Assembly (NCBI GenBank): GCA_017417315.1 | Contig: JAFPZK010000069.1 | Location: forward strand, 1-44,348 | DNA from: Bacteroidales bacterium | GTDB taxonomy: Bacteria > Bacteroidota > Bacteroidia > Bacteroidales > UBA3824 | DNA: 44,348 nucleotides | Reading direction: 5' to 3' | Part shown: one piece after another, positions 1 through 8,729 of the stretch | How positions within the stretch are numbered: the first letter of the stretch is position 1 | Layout of the letters: every line of letters begins with the position of its first letter | Made by a program: the position numbers and the translations under genes | The notes under the pieces: generated by a model | Database searches by the model: none | The model's input: the letters and a program-made list of their open reading frames with translations, nothing else | What the model was told of the DNA's origin: nothing

Positions 1-918
1 AACTTTTTGTCTGACACTATCCGTGCCGTCGTCAAATTTTATGTAAGGCTCTATGGTTGTGTAAGATGCTGATTTCGACCAATAACTGATGTAATTTCCG
101 TTGCTAATACTCTGCATTACTGAGTTCGGGTTAAACATCGAGGGTTCGTCGCCGATGATATAGCCGTCGTAGGCGTGTTTCATCAAAGCCAAATCCATAT
201 TATGTGTTTCGCATAATTTTTTAACCTCCATCTCTGTAAAACCGTAATATTTGGCTGTCCGTCCCGGATTTATCATGCTAAATTCGCGAAAATTATTCAA
301 CGCTGACTGCGCTTCAATTTTCAAAATCGGCAATATTCCCGTCATATAAACCAATGCAAATACTTCTAACGCATTAATGGATTTGAACATCGCCCTCAAA
401 AAATTGACATATTCCGTTTGAACGTCCTTTTCGACTTCGCGGATATTCATATCCCACTCGTCAATAATTAACACAAATTTATCGCCGGTAGTATCGTGAA
501 TTTCGTCGAGGGCAAATTTTAAGTTGTTTTCTTCTTTTAAGTCGGGATACGACTTTTTTAGGTCGGTGATAACAATTTTTTGAAATTTAGTAATGACTTC
601 CTTTTTGTTAATATGCGCAAAATCGTTGAAATCTATGTAGATAGTAGGATATTTGTTCAAAAATTTCTCATAATCCGGCGATTTTGAGATTTCGAGATTT
701 TCAAACTGTTTTCTTGAATCCGATTTACGGTCGTAATAGGCATACGCCATCTTTGCCGCCACAGATTTGCCGAAACGTCGCGGTCGTGAAACACAGATAA
801 AACGGTTTTCGGTGTCAATACTTTTGTTCAAAATATTGAGTACACCGCTTTTGTCCACGAAATCCGAGTTCAAAACGCTCTGAAAACCAGCATTGCCCTT
901 GTCAAGATACATTCCCAT
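1..918 (-). CDS. AAA-ATPase-like protein, C-terminus cut by window edge
   Basis: The reading frame is open from an ATG at 918 to the window edge, giving 306 residues without a stop. The N-terminus reads MGMYLDKGNAGFQ and is followed by a P-loop-like SRPRRFGKS near residue 45-53 and a Walker B-like FVLIIDEWD near residue 145-153. This layout matches the AAA-ATPase-like family (PF09820 type) common in Bacteroidales, whose members usually end in a PD-(D/E)XK nuclease-like domain (DUF1703); that end would lie outside the window. Function is unknown; such genes are scattered and often multicopy, which suggests a selfish or defence-related role, but that is inference. It is divergent from the C1B peptidase, and a perfect promoter sits just upstream at 934-965. 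Confidence 0.8.
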   Translation of the reverse strand, partial: MGMYLDKGNAGFQSVLNSDFVDKSGVLNILNKSIDTENRFICVSRPRRFGKSVAAKMAYAYYDRKSDSRKQFENLEISKSPDYEKFLNKYPTIYIDFNDFAHINKKEVITKFQKIVITDLKKSYPDLKEENNLKFALDEIHDTTGDKFVLIIDEWDMNIREVEKDVQTEYVNFLRAMFKSINALEVFALVYMTGILPILKIEAQSALNNFREFSMINPGRTAKYYGFTEMEVKKLCETHNMDLALMKHAYDGYIIGDEPSMFNPNSVMQSISNGNYISYWSKSASYTTIEPYIKFDDGTDSVRQKV

Positions 919-933
919 AATTTCAACTTTTTG

Positions 934-965
934 CAAAGATAAGATTTATGTTTTAGATTTGCAAA
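934..965 (-). promoter_or_regulatory. Bacteroidetes-type promoter for the AAA-ATPase-like gene
   Basis: On the minus strand TTTG (965-962) is followed by a 20-nt spacer and TATCTTTG (941-934). This matches the TTTG/TAnnTTTG consensus fully. The start codon at 918 follows at a normal leader distance. Confidence 0.75.
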
Positions 966-971
966 AAAGTT

Positions 972-1007
972 TTTGGCACTATTCATTTTATTTGTAACTT
1001 AGTGCCG
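972..1007 (+). promoter_or_regulatory. Promoter overlapped by an inverted repeat, driving the C1B peptidase
   Basis: TTTG (972-975), a 19-nt spacer and TAACTTAG (995-1002) form a near-consensus promoter. An inverted repeat GGCACTA (975-981)/TAGTGCC (1000-1006) covers both boxes, as an operator would. The element and its leader (GTGATATAAACA..TG..ATTATG) are almost identical to the region in front of the ATPase gene at 14298, in the opposite genome orientation. Confidence 0.7.
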
Positions 1008-1025
1008 TGATATAAACATTGCATT

Positions 1026-2120
1026 ATGAAACAGATATTTATAATGTTGTTAACAATATTTCCGCTGCTTGTTAAGGCGCAGGATTTTGTTACGGTAAAA
1101 GAAAATCTGATAACCTCGGTTAAAGACCAGTATAGAAGCGGAACTTGTTGGGATTTTGCAACATTGGCTTTTATAGAAAGCGAAATTCTAAGAATTTCCG
1201 GCAAAACTTACGACCTTTGCGAAATGTTTGTCGCAAACAAGGATTATATCGACGTGGCTACACATCATGTAAGAATGCACGGTTATAGTCAGATTTGCGA
1301 AGGCGGGGCTGCCGATGACGTGTTTGAAGTCATAAAAAATTACGGCATTTGTCCGCAAGAGGCTATGCCGAAGCCGGGAAGTTTAGTTGGCGCAAAAGGT
1401 GCTGATTTTGAAGAGTTTATGAAAGTTCTAAAACCCAAAGTAAAGTATTACGGCGTAGGCGGAGTTACGGATTGCGATGCCGATTCTTACGATGCAAGGG
1501 CTAAGGCAGAACCGATTTTAGGCTGGAAGGATTCCGTTCAAAATATTATAGACAAATACATCGGAAAATGTCCTGAAAGTTTTGATTATCAAGGCAAAAC
1601 ATATACGCCCAAAACTTTTGCCGCAAGTCTCGGCATAGATTGGAACAATTATATAAGTCTTACGAGTTTTACACATCACCCGTTTTACGAAAATTTCGTA
1701 ATAGAGGCTATGCACAAATGGCGTCCGAAACCGAGTTTCAATTTGCCGATCGACAATCTTATGCAAATTCTCGACCGCGCGTTAGAAAAAGGCTTTTGTG
1801 TATGCTGGGGCGGTGATGTTACCGGCAATTTTTCTAATTACGGTATTGCCAAACTCCCTGAAAATGTTGTCGTTTCACAAGAAATGAGACAAAAACAGTG
1901 GGATAATTGGACTTTCACTTACGACCATGTAATGCTTATTTTCGGAATAGCAAAAGACAAAAACGGCAAAAAATATTACAAAGTTAAAAATTCTTGGGGT
2001 GAGGATTACGGTTATAAAGGCATTTGGTATATGTCAGAGGATTTTATAAAACTCAATACCACATATCTTTATCTCTGCAAAGATGCCGTCAAGAAAAAAG
2101 ATTTGAGAGAGAAAAAATAA
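1026..2120 (+). CDS. Secreted papain-fold cysteine peptidase, C1B (bleomycin hydrolase-like)
   Basis: The 364-residue product starts with a signal peptide (MKQIFIMLLTIFPLLVKAQ) and so acts in the periplasm or outside. The papain-fold active site is complete: Gln35 (oxyanion hole) and Cys41 in QYRSGTCW, His301 in YDHVM and Asn322 in VKNSWGEDYG. The wide spacing between Cys and His and the DHVMLIFGIAKD block fit family C1B (bleomycin hydrolase/aminopeptidase C), here in an exported form common in Bacteroidales; at about 360 residues it is shorter than cytosolic bleomycin hydrolases (about 450). It likely degrades peptides. It has its own promoter at 972-1002 and ends in a bidirectional terminator, so it is monocistronic. 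Confidence 0.85.
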   Translation: MKQIFIMLLTIFPLLVKAQDFVTVKENLITSVKDQYRSGTCWDFATLAFIESEILRISGKTYDLCEMFVANKDYIDVATHHVRMHGYSQICEGGAADDVFEVIKNYGICPQEAMPKPGSLVGAKGADFEEFMKVLKPKVKYYGVGGVTDCDADSYDARAKAEPILGWKDSVQNIIDKYIGKCPESFDYQGKTYTPKTFAASLGIDWNNYISLTSFTHHPFYENFVIEAMHKWRPKPSFNLPIDNLMQILDRALEKGFCVCWGGDVTGNFSNYGIAKLPENVVVSQEMRQKQWDNWTFTYDHVMLIFGIAKDKNGKKYYKVKNSWGEDYGYKGIWYMSEDFIKLNTTYLYLCKDAVKKKDLREKK

Positions 2121-2121
2121 A

Positions 2122-2146
2122 AAAAGCCGCTAATTTGGCGGCTTTT
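2122..2146. terminator. Bidirectional terminator hairpin
   Basis: Arms AAAAGCCGC (2122-2130) and GCGGCTTTT (2138-2146) pair perfectly around a 7-nt loop. A-runs and T-runs flank both sides, so it can serve both the peptidase gene (stop 2120) and the convergent membrane-protein gene (stop 2155). Confidence 0.85.
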
Positions 2147-2154
2147 CTTTATTT

Positions 2155-3207
2155 TTACGGATTGTTTATAACCGGCATTGTGTGTTGAATCGCTGACGAA
2201 ATCATCATCATCGAATTAGAAATCTTTATTAAATCAGGTTCTTTGCCTGAGTCAAGAAAACCTGCCGTAATATTTTCTAAGCCGATGACCTGTTCTAAGG
2301 TGCTTTCAACGAAAACAATTTGCGGAAATCTGTCTTGAAGCGTTTTCCTTAATACGCATGTGTAATTTGCGCATATATTGCCGACCTCTGCGTCAAAATT
2401 AATTCTGAAAAGTTCGTCCTGACAATCCGAATACCATGTTTTGAAACCGTTGTATTTGCTGTCGTTGTTGACGGTTGTTTTGTCGTCCTTACAGTTGAGA
2501 ATAAAACAGCGGTTATAGTCGTTTTTGGTGTCCCGTTTCAAAGTCATTTCTTTGTGAAGGTTTTCAAATTTTACGCCTTCTAAATATACCTGATTCCCTT
2601 TGCGGCAATAACGCACTTTCGTTAAATCTATGCCGATGAGGGCTTTGTCGTGATATTTTTTCGTGAAAAAGACTTTCTGCTCGCCCTTGTCAGAAAAATC
2701 CAAAAGCCAAGGGTTACTTTTGGCAATTTCTTCGCTGTAATTGGTATTTCTTACGACTTCTTCTTTGACAATATAACCCTCTTTTTCGTATTCCATAGTT
2801 TCGAGTTTGAGGGTAAGTTTTTGAAAATTTTCAAGCGAATTGTACTGTTTTGCCGTATCAAGTTCGTTTTCGAGTTTTGCTTTTTCGTTTTTTATTTCAA
2901 GAAGTTCGTTTTCAAGTTTTTCTTTGTCGTTTTTGAGTTCGAGTTTTTCTTTTTCGAGTTTTTCCTGACGTTCTTTTTCTGCATTTTTTTCTTCTTCAAC
3001 AGCCTCTTGAAGTATCTGATTAACTGGCTTGAAGATCATCAGCATTAAAAATACCGTTATGATATTGCTGATAATTATAAAAGGTACGCTTATGTACATT
3101 GTTGCCGTCAGATATACAAAAACGGCTATGTTGACTATTAACAAAACTCCGCAAAGGCTTGTTAACAATCTGTTGGCATCGAATAATTTTTTGAACGAAA
3201 ATTTCAT
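2155..3207 (-). CDS. Membrane-anchored coiled-coil protein, DUF4230-like C-terminus
   Basis: Two hydrophobic segments (about residues 14-34 and 40-60) anchor the N-terminus. A long charged coiled coil rich in Lys/Glu/Leu follows (about 70-135), then a globular C-terminal half. The stretch KALIGIDLTKVRY with a following beta-rich segment resembles DUF4230 proteins of Bacteroidota; this is a resemblance, not a firm assignment. No catalytic motif is visible. The gene starts 20 bases past the terminator of the glycosidase operon, so it is probably transcribed separately, although read-through is possible. A role in envelope organisation is a guess. Confidence 0.75.
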   Translation of the reverse strand: MKFSFKKLFDANRLLTSLCGVLLIVNIAVFVYLTATMYISVPFIIISNIITVFLMLMIFKPVNQILQEAVEEEKNAEKERQEKLEKEKLELKNDKEKLENELLEIKNEKAKLENELDTAKQYNSLENFQKLTLKLETMEYEKEGYIVKEEVVRNTNYSEEIAKSNPWLLDFSDKGEQKVFFTKKYHDKALIGIDLTKVRYCRKGNQVYLEGVKFENLHKEMTLKRDTKNDYNRCFILNCKDDKTTVNNDSKYNGFKTWYSDCQDELFRINFDAEVGNICANYTCVLRKTLQDRFPQIVFVESTLEQVIGLENITAGFLDSGKEPDLIKISNSMMMISSAIQHTMPVINNP

Positions 3208-3226
3208 TTTTTGTAAAAAAAAATAA

Positions 3227-3258
3227 ATAGAGCCGCTTTTTTTTATTTGCGGCTCTAT
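3227..3258 (-). terminator. Terminator of the glycosidase operon
   Basis: ATAGAGCCGC (3227-3236) and GCGGCTCTAT (3249-3258) form a perfect 10-bp stem around a 12-nt loop. On the minus strand the stem is followed by a T-rich run. It lies 11 bases past the GH51 stop codon. Confidence 0.85.
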
Positions 3259-3269
3259 ATTTTAGGGAT

Positions 3270-4802
3270 TTATTTCAATTCTACCGTTACAATGCTCATC
3301 GGCGGCAATTCAACCGTCAAAACGCCTTTTTTAACAGTTGCTCCGTTAAAAGCAGCAGTTTTTACGAGGTTCGGATTTTCAAACGAGTTGTAGTCTGCAA
3401 AACTTTTTGACGTTAAGATTTCTGCCTTTGAAACCGAAGTGGCTTTCAAGTCAGCCAAGTTAAACGTTAACGTCTGTTTGTTTTTTGAATCAACGTTAGA
3501 AACCGTCAAATGGTATGCACCGTTTTTCTTTGAAAGTGTTGCGCTGAGAGCGTCAATGCTTTCTCCGTTGAAAGTGTATTTCGGTGACTTAAAGTCTGTC
3601 GTAATGTATTCCGCATTTTGATGTACGGCGTACATTTTGAAAACATGATAAGTCGGCGTTAACACCATTTTGTCGTCTTTTGTTAAAATCATAGCCTGCA
3701 AAACGTTAATCATCTGCGCGATGTTGCACATTCCGAGCCTGTCGGCGTATTTGTGGAAGATGTCAAGCGTCGTGCTTGCCAAAAGAGCATCTCTCAAAGT
3801 GTTTTGCTGATAGAGGTGTCCCGGTATTGAACCCGGCTCTTGATCAGTCCAAATACCCCATTCGTCAACGTCGAGTTTAACGTTTTTGTTGTATTTAGCG
3901 ATAACCTCCAAGTGGCCTTTGATGAGTTCGTCCATTTTGTAACCGTCGCGTATAACAGAGAAATACTGATTTTCTTGGAAACCTCTGTCAGGACCTTTTG
4001 ACCCGCTCCAATCTCTAATCGGCAATACGTAATAGTGAAGCGAAATATGCTCCATATTATTACCGGCACGTTTCATCAACACCTCCGTCCAATTGTAGTC
4101 GAAATCGTTAGAACCCGAAGCCACACGTTTCGGATAAGTGTTGTTGGAATACAAATGTGCGTATCCAGAATATTGACGGTAAAGGTCTGAATAATATTCA
4201 GGTCTCATATTTCCGCCGCAACCCCAACTTTCGTTACCGATACCGATGTAGTCGATTTTATACGGTTTTTCTCTTCCGTTTTTCTTTCTGTAATCAACGT
4301 TAGGACAGGCTTCCGTTCCGGTGATATATTCGAGCCAGTCGTTCATATCTTTTACCGTTCCTGAGCCTACGTTGACTGAAAGATAAGTTTTACAGCCGAT
4401 TTTTTCGCACAGCGTAAAAAACTCGTCAGTTCCGAAAGAGTTGTCTTCCATTGTTCCGCCCCAAAAAACGTTTTTGATTCTCGGACGGTCTTTTGCCGGA
4501 CCTACTCCGTCTCTCCAATGATAAGTGTCGGCAAAACAGCCGCCCGGCCATCTCAAAACCGGAATTTGGAGTTCTTTCAGAGCGTTGAGAACGTCTGTTC
4601 TGTAACCGTCTTGATTAGGAATTTTGCTGTCTTTGCCTACCCAAACGCCGTCATAAATACAACGTCCCAAGTGCTCGGCAAACTGTCCGTAAATTTCGGC
4701 AGGAATCGTGTAAGTGTCCTTGCTCGTGGTTCTTAATTCCGTCTGAGCGGAGGCTTGCATTGTTAACGCCAATGCAGAGACCAAAATCAGTGATTTTTTC
4801 AT
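3270..4802 (-). CDS. GH51 alpha-L-arabinofuranosidase, periplasmic
   Basis: The 510-residue product has a signal peptide (cleavage near ...ASAQ, residue 20) and spans the usual length of exported GH51 enzymes. Clan GH-A retaining residues are visible: acid/base Glu191 in GIGNESWGCGG and nucleophile Glu314 in LDVDEWGIW. The family's PVLRWPGGCFAD stretch is at 81-92. It removes terminal alpha-L-arabinofuranosyl groups from arabinoxylan or arabino-oligosaccharides. It is the last gene of the minus-strand cluster, 38 bases after the symporter gene and just before a strong terminator, which fits coexpression with the other side-chain enzymes. Confidence 0.93.
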   Translation of the reverse strand: MKKSLILVSALALTMQASAQTELRTTSKDTYTIPAEIYGQFAEHLGRCIYDGVWVGKDSKIPNQDGYRTDVLNALKELQIPVLRWPGGCFADTYHWRDGVGPAKDRPRIKNVFWGGTMEDNSFGTDEFFTLCEKIGCKTYLSVNVGSGTVKDMNDWLEYITGTEACPNVDYRKKNGREKPYKIDYIGIGNESWGCGGNMRPEYYSDLYRQYSGYAHLYSNNTYPKRVASGSNDFDYNWTEVLMKRAGNNMEHISLHYYVLPIRDWSGSKGPDRGFQENQYFSVIRDGYKMDELIKGHLEVIAKYNKNVKLDVDEWGIWTDQEPGSIPGHLYQQNTLRDALLASTTLDIFHKYADRLGMCNIAQMINVLQAMILTKDDKMVLTPTYHVFKMYAVHQNAEYITTDFKSPKYTFNGESIDALSATLSKKNGAYHLTVSNVDSKNKQTLTFNLADLKATSVSKAEILTSKSFADYNSFENPNLVKTAAFNGATVKKGVLTVELPPMSIVTVELK

Positions 4803-4840
4803 AACTTGTTTGAAATTATATTAAATTAAAATGTTAAATT

Positions 4841-6244
4841 TTATTTGCTTCTTTCTTCTATTTCTTTATTGATTTTGTCGATTACGTCGTCTTCGAGTTC
4901 GTATTTGCTGATGATAAACATACCTAACAGCAACAATACCGCCGGAATAACGCAAACCAACCACAAAATACCTTCTTCTGCAAGCGGAGTTTGTTCAATA
5001 ACTTCGCTGTTGTAGCCTACAAAACCAAGTACAGCCGGTCCTACAATACTTCCGAATGTCATACCTGCTTTGAAAAACAAACCCGTCAAAGCATTAACGA
5101 TACCTGAAATACGTCTGCCGCTTGTGTATTCGCCGTAAGAAATAACTTCCGGAACCAACGCCCACATATACCCCGTTGCTACGATTACGCCGGTACTCTT
5201 TATGAACTGCGCAATGTAAATCAAAGTCATATTCGGGGTTTCAGCCTTGGAAATAAAATAGAGCATTGCCATACCGATAATAGCCGCGCTGAGGAATATG
5301 TAAAACATATTTTTCTTTCCGACCATACGTTTGATTGCGGGAACAAACGGCATGAAAATAAACGCCGGAATAGAACCCAAAGCCATAAACATCGAAAGTT
5401 GTTCAGCCGTACCGTGAAGATTGCTGTTGACGAAATATGCACCGGCTGCATTACCTACCGACATCATTGCAAAAGCCGTGATAAAGAAAAATGCAATGAT
5501 ACGGAGCGGACGGTTGCGCAAAAATTCCATCCAAAGGTCGCTGACTTTAACGTCTTCGGTGTCTTTTTTGTCCATTACGACACGTTCTTTGCATTGAGTG
5601 AAGCAGAATACCAACAAACAGAATCCTACAATCGCATAAATAGTCATTGTCGTAAACCAAGCCGAAGAATCCTTCGGGAGGCTATCAGAGGGCGCACCTA
5701 CGAGCAATGCGATAAAGAGCGGTAAACCTGAATTTACTGCTAAACCGCCGAGATTTGCCATAAACATACGGACAGAGGTAAGAATCGTGATTTCATTAGT
5801 ATCGCGTGTCAGAGAGGAGTTTAATGCTCCGTAAGGCACATTGATAAACGTATAAAGCAACTGCATGGCAATATACGTAACGTATGCGTAAATCAATGAG
5901 GGTGCAAAACCGTTGTAAAAACACAGAATTGCAAAACCTGACAGCGGAATACCGACATAAAGCAGGTAAGAGCGGTATTTACCATAACGGGGATTACTTT
6001 TGTCGATAAGTGCGCCGACAATCGGGTCCCAAATAACGTTTGCTACGTTACCCACCAAAAACATCACAGCCACCGCTGAGGGCGTAAGTCCGTAAATGTC
6101 AGTGTAAAAGAATAATAAATAGGTACAGATTACCTGAAAAATCAAATTTTGCGCAAGGTCGCCTGCGCCGAAACCTATGCGTTGAAGCCATGAAAGTTTA
6201 TAAAAACCTTTCTGCTCGTTGCCGTTTATTGATTCGTTACTCAT
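4841..6244 (-). CDS. GPH-family sugar:cation symporter (MFS fold)
   Basis: The 467-residue protein shows about 12 hydrophobic segments. It has the glycoside-pentoside-hexuronide (GPH) family hallmarks: an N-terminal GFGAGDLAQNLIFQ, YTDIYGLTPSAV, and VIWDPIVGALIDKSNPRYGK in the second helix and its following loop. It sits in the inner membrane and would import sugars or glycosides with Na+ or H+. Flanked by GH115 (15 bases away) and GH51, its likely cargo is xylose, arabinose, glucuronate or short xylo-oligosaccharides; the exact substrate cannot be read from sequence. XynP, YicJ and XylP are members of the same family. Confidence 0.9.
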   Translation of the reverse strand: MSNESINGNEQKGFYKLSWLQRIGFGAGDLAQNLIFQVICTYLLFFYTDIYGLTPSAVAVMFLVGNVANVIWDPIVGALIDKSNPRYGKYRSYLLYVGIPLSGFAILCFYNGFAPSLIYAYVTYIAMQLLYTFINVPYGALNSSLTRDTNEITILTSVRMFMANLGGLAVNSGLPLFIALLVGAPSDSLPKDSSAWFTTMTIYAIVGFCLLVFCFTQCKERVVMDKKDTEDVKVSDLWMEFLRNRPLRIIAFFFITAFAMMSVGNAAGAYFVNSNLHGTAEQLSMFMALGSIPAFIFMPFVPAIKRMVGKKNMFYIFLSAAIIGMAMLYFISKAETPNMTLIYIAQFIKSTGVIVATGYMWALVPEVISYGEYTSGRRISGIVNALTGLFFKAGMTFGSIVGPAVLGFVGYNSEVIEQTPLAEEGILWLVCVIPAVLLLLGMFIISKYELEDDVIDKINKEIEERSK

Positions 6245-6259
6245 TTTTTTGTATAATTT

Positions 6260-8656
6260 TTATTTAACTTTTATTTCAAAATTTTCGTAAACTACTGCGC
6301 CGTCAGTCAAATAAACTCTTAACGTGTGTTTTTTCTGACTTTTCAGCGGTACTGTCGTTTTGGTTTTATAACAATTGTTGATAACACTCTGTTCCCAAGC
6401 CACACGGTCTATGCCCCATGCTATCTTCTTGTTTTCGTGAATGTTAAGACGTTTTACTTCGCCACCGTCAACCGAAAGTGCAATGTAATGGTCTTTTGAC
6501 AAAAAGTCTAATGTCGGCGAGGTGTAACACGTGATTTCTAATTCGCTGCCCTGAGCATTTTTCGGTAATTCAAATTCGTATTCTAAATACTTGTCAGTGA
6601 AATAGTTATCGTTTCTTTCCGTCGACGGATAATAAGACACTGCTGAGCCGAATCTGCCGCCGCCGATAATTTTATGCCACTGTCCTTGTGCGGTTTTATA
6701 TTTGTCAGCCTCAATATCAACTATGCTTAAATCAACATCTTGTTGCGGAATACTTTTTTCCGGCAACGTCGGTTTGATGTTAGTTTCAGGCTGATTCCAT
6801 ATTTTGTAACCGATATGCGTTTGAGCCATCATCAAATCCCATTTTCCGCCGGCAATGCTGTGATATTTTTTCGTAATCAACGAGTCTTCGCCGAAAAGTC
6901 TGTCTGCCGTTTCCAAATGTTTTTTGCGGACTTCCGGCTTTTGAGCCAATTCTGCATTAAGATATTCCGAATACATTTCGTAAAGGTTTGCTGTTGCCTC
7001 AGTCGGAAACATAACAAGTTGATAATACGCATCTTGAAGTTCCTTCGGAATATTTTTCATAATGTTTTGAGCCTCAGTTCTCAACTTTTTCAACTCCTCG
7101 GTTTTTAAGAAAAGTTCCAACGCCGGAAGTGCGTGAGCGTCAAGAAGTTCAGGCTTTTTAGCGGCATTAATTCTCGCTAATTCCTGCAAAATTTCGCCGA
7201 TTTGTTTTGAAAACTGCTTTCCGAAACATTCCTCAGCAAATTTTGTGTTATAATCAATCACGTTTTCGGGCGTAAACTTCGACGGGTCGTAAGCGTAGTC
7301 CGCAAAAAACGAAATCGGCAACTCCATCGGTTTCAAATCACCGACGTTAACAATCCAAAGTCTGTCAGCACCGTATTCGATTGCAAGGTCAAACTGGTCG
7401 TAAAACTTTTGCAATTGATTGGTGTTAATCCACTTATAACTTCTCGGACCGCCCACGTAATCAAAATGCCAATACATTCCGTAACCGCCTTTACGTTTCG
7501 GCGAATTGAGTTCAGGCAAACGGCGGACGTTTCCCCAATTGTCGTCGCAAAGCAAAAGCGTAACGTCATCGGGAACTTTCATGCCTTTGTCATAATAGTC
7601 CTGAACCTCTTTATATAATGCCCAAACTTGCGGTGTTTGGTCTGCCGGTTTCTTTGTAATGTCTTCGATGATAGAACGTTGCGTTTTGACGATATTTTCA
7701 AGCAAGGCGATGTTAGTGCCTTCTTCCATAGCCTCGTCGCCGTCGCCGCGCATACCGATTGTTACAATGGTTTCTTTATTTCCCATCGTCCTGATACCCT
7801 CGCGCCAGAAAAATTCAAGTTCCATGTTGTTGGTCTGAAAATTCCACGCACCGCGTTTTTTCTTGTGCCATTCGGCATAACTGCGGTTCATCGGCTCGTG
7901 ATGAGAATTGCCCATAACGATTCCGTAACTATCTGCCATATAAGCATTTAACGGGTCGTCTTCATTGAATGCCGCCCACCACATTGCAGGCCACATAAAA
8001 TTGCATTTCAGACGCAGCAAAAGTTCAAAAACTTTTTCGTAAAATTCGTGCTTGAAACCGCCGAAATTTTTCACCGCCCAACGTCCTAAACAAGGTTCTT
8101 CGTCGTTTAAGAAAATGCCTCTGTATTTTACTTTCGGTTCTTGAAAAACGATGTCCTTGTCAGCATTAAACCCCAAGAAATCATGCTTTTGTGCCGGAAC
8201 GTCAGCCCAATATTTCCACGGACTAACGCCGATATTCCGGCTTAAATCGTATACGGCGAAAATAGTTCCGCGTTTGTCAGAGCCGAGAATGAGAATCGTT
8301 TTTTCGTCGAGTTTCTTTATCATTCCGGCTTCCCATTTGCCCTGAATTTCCGAGATGTCGGTTTTGGTGTTTTCCAAAACGGCATCAAGCATTTTTGTTT
8401 TGCCGATTGTGCCGATAATAATCTGTGTTTCAGCGTTTTGATTGTTAAGGTCGGGCTTTTTGCCGGTAACTTCAAAAAAGTCGTTTTGAAGGTTTTTGAC
8501 GGCAATTTTTACGCCCTCAAAATCCTCGTCAGAATAAATAAGACTGCACTTTGTTAAGTCAACTCCGCCCGAACTTTTGTCAAAGTTAATGTACTGTGCC
8601 TTAACTAATTGAAAACTAAAAACAGTTAAGATGATTACCAATAATTTTTTTTTCAT
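6260..8656 (-). CDS. GH115 xylan alpha-1,2-glucuronidase, periplasmic
   Basis: The 798-residue product has a signal peptide ending ...LVKAQ (residue 21). GH115 features are clear: VKYRGIFLNDEEPCL (about 177-190), LKCNFMWPAMWW (216-227), VMGNSHHEPMNRS (247-259) and a C-terminal beta-sandwich region after about residue 640. The enzyme removes 4-O-methyl-glucuronic or glucuronic acid from internal as well as terminal xylose residues of xylan, which complements the end-acting GH67 enzyme encoded upstream. The length is at the short end of the family. It follows GH31 by 73 bases, a gap that holds a perfect -7 box, so it may have an internal promoter, and it precedes the symporter by 15 bases. Confidence 0.92.
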   Translation of the reverse strand: MKKKLLVIILTVFSFQLVKAQYINFDKSSGGVDLTKCSLIYSDEDFEGVKIAVKNLQNDFFEVTGKKPDLNNQNAETQIIIGTIGKTKMLDAVLENTKTDISEIQGKWEAGMIKKLDEKTILILGSDKRGTIFAVYDLSRNIGVSPWKYWADVPAQKHDFLGFNADKDIVFQEPKVKYRGIFLNDEEPCLGRWAVKNFGGFKHEFYEKVFELLLRLKCNFMWPAMWWAAFNEDDPLNAYMADSYGIVMGNSHHEPMNRSYAEWHKKKRGAWNFQTNNMELEFFWREGIRTMGNKETIVTIGMRGDGDEAMEEGTNIALLENIVKTQRSIIEDITKKPADQTPQVWALYKEVQDYYDKGMKVPDDVTLLLCDDNWGNVRRLPELNSPKRKGGYGMYWHFDYVGGPRSYKWINTNQLQKFYDQFDLAIEYGADRLWIVNVGDLKPMELPISFFADYAYDPSKFTPENVIDYNTKFAEECFGKQFSKQIGEILQELARINAAKKPELLDAHALPALELFLKTEELKKLRTEAQNIMKNIPKELQDAYYQLVMFPTEATANLYEMYSEYLNAELAQKPEVRKKHLETADRLFGEDSLITKKYHSIAGGKWDLMMAQTHIGYKIWNQPETNIKPTLPEKSIPQQDVDLSIVDIEADKYKTAQGQWHKIIGGGRFGSAVSYYPSTERNDNYFTDKYLEYEFELPKNAQGSELEITCYTSPTLDFLSKDHYIALSVDGGEVKRLNIHENKKIAWGIDRVAWEQSVINNCYKTKTTVPLKSQKKHTLRVYLTDGAVVYENFEIKVK

Positions 8657-8680
8657 AATATAAGTTTACTAATTTGGCTG

Positions 8681-8688
8681 CAAAGTTA
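8681..8688 (-). promoter_or_regulatory. Possible internal promoter (-7 box) before GH115
   Basis: TAACTTTG on the minus strand matches the TAnnTTTG box exactly and lies 25 bases before the GH115 start. No good TTTG box is found 19-21 nt upstream, so it is at best a weak or activator-dependent promoter. Confidence 0.4.
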
Positions 8689-8729
8689 AAAAAAAATTAT
8701 GGAAATATTAAGCGATTATGCTCAAAAAG

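Noticed and set aside
2650..3048. Plus-strand 132-codon frame very rich in Phe
   Set aside because: It is antisense to the Lys/Glu coiled coil of the membrane protein; Phe-rich translation of reverse-complemented AAA/GAA codons is an artefact.
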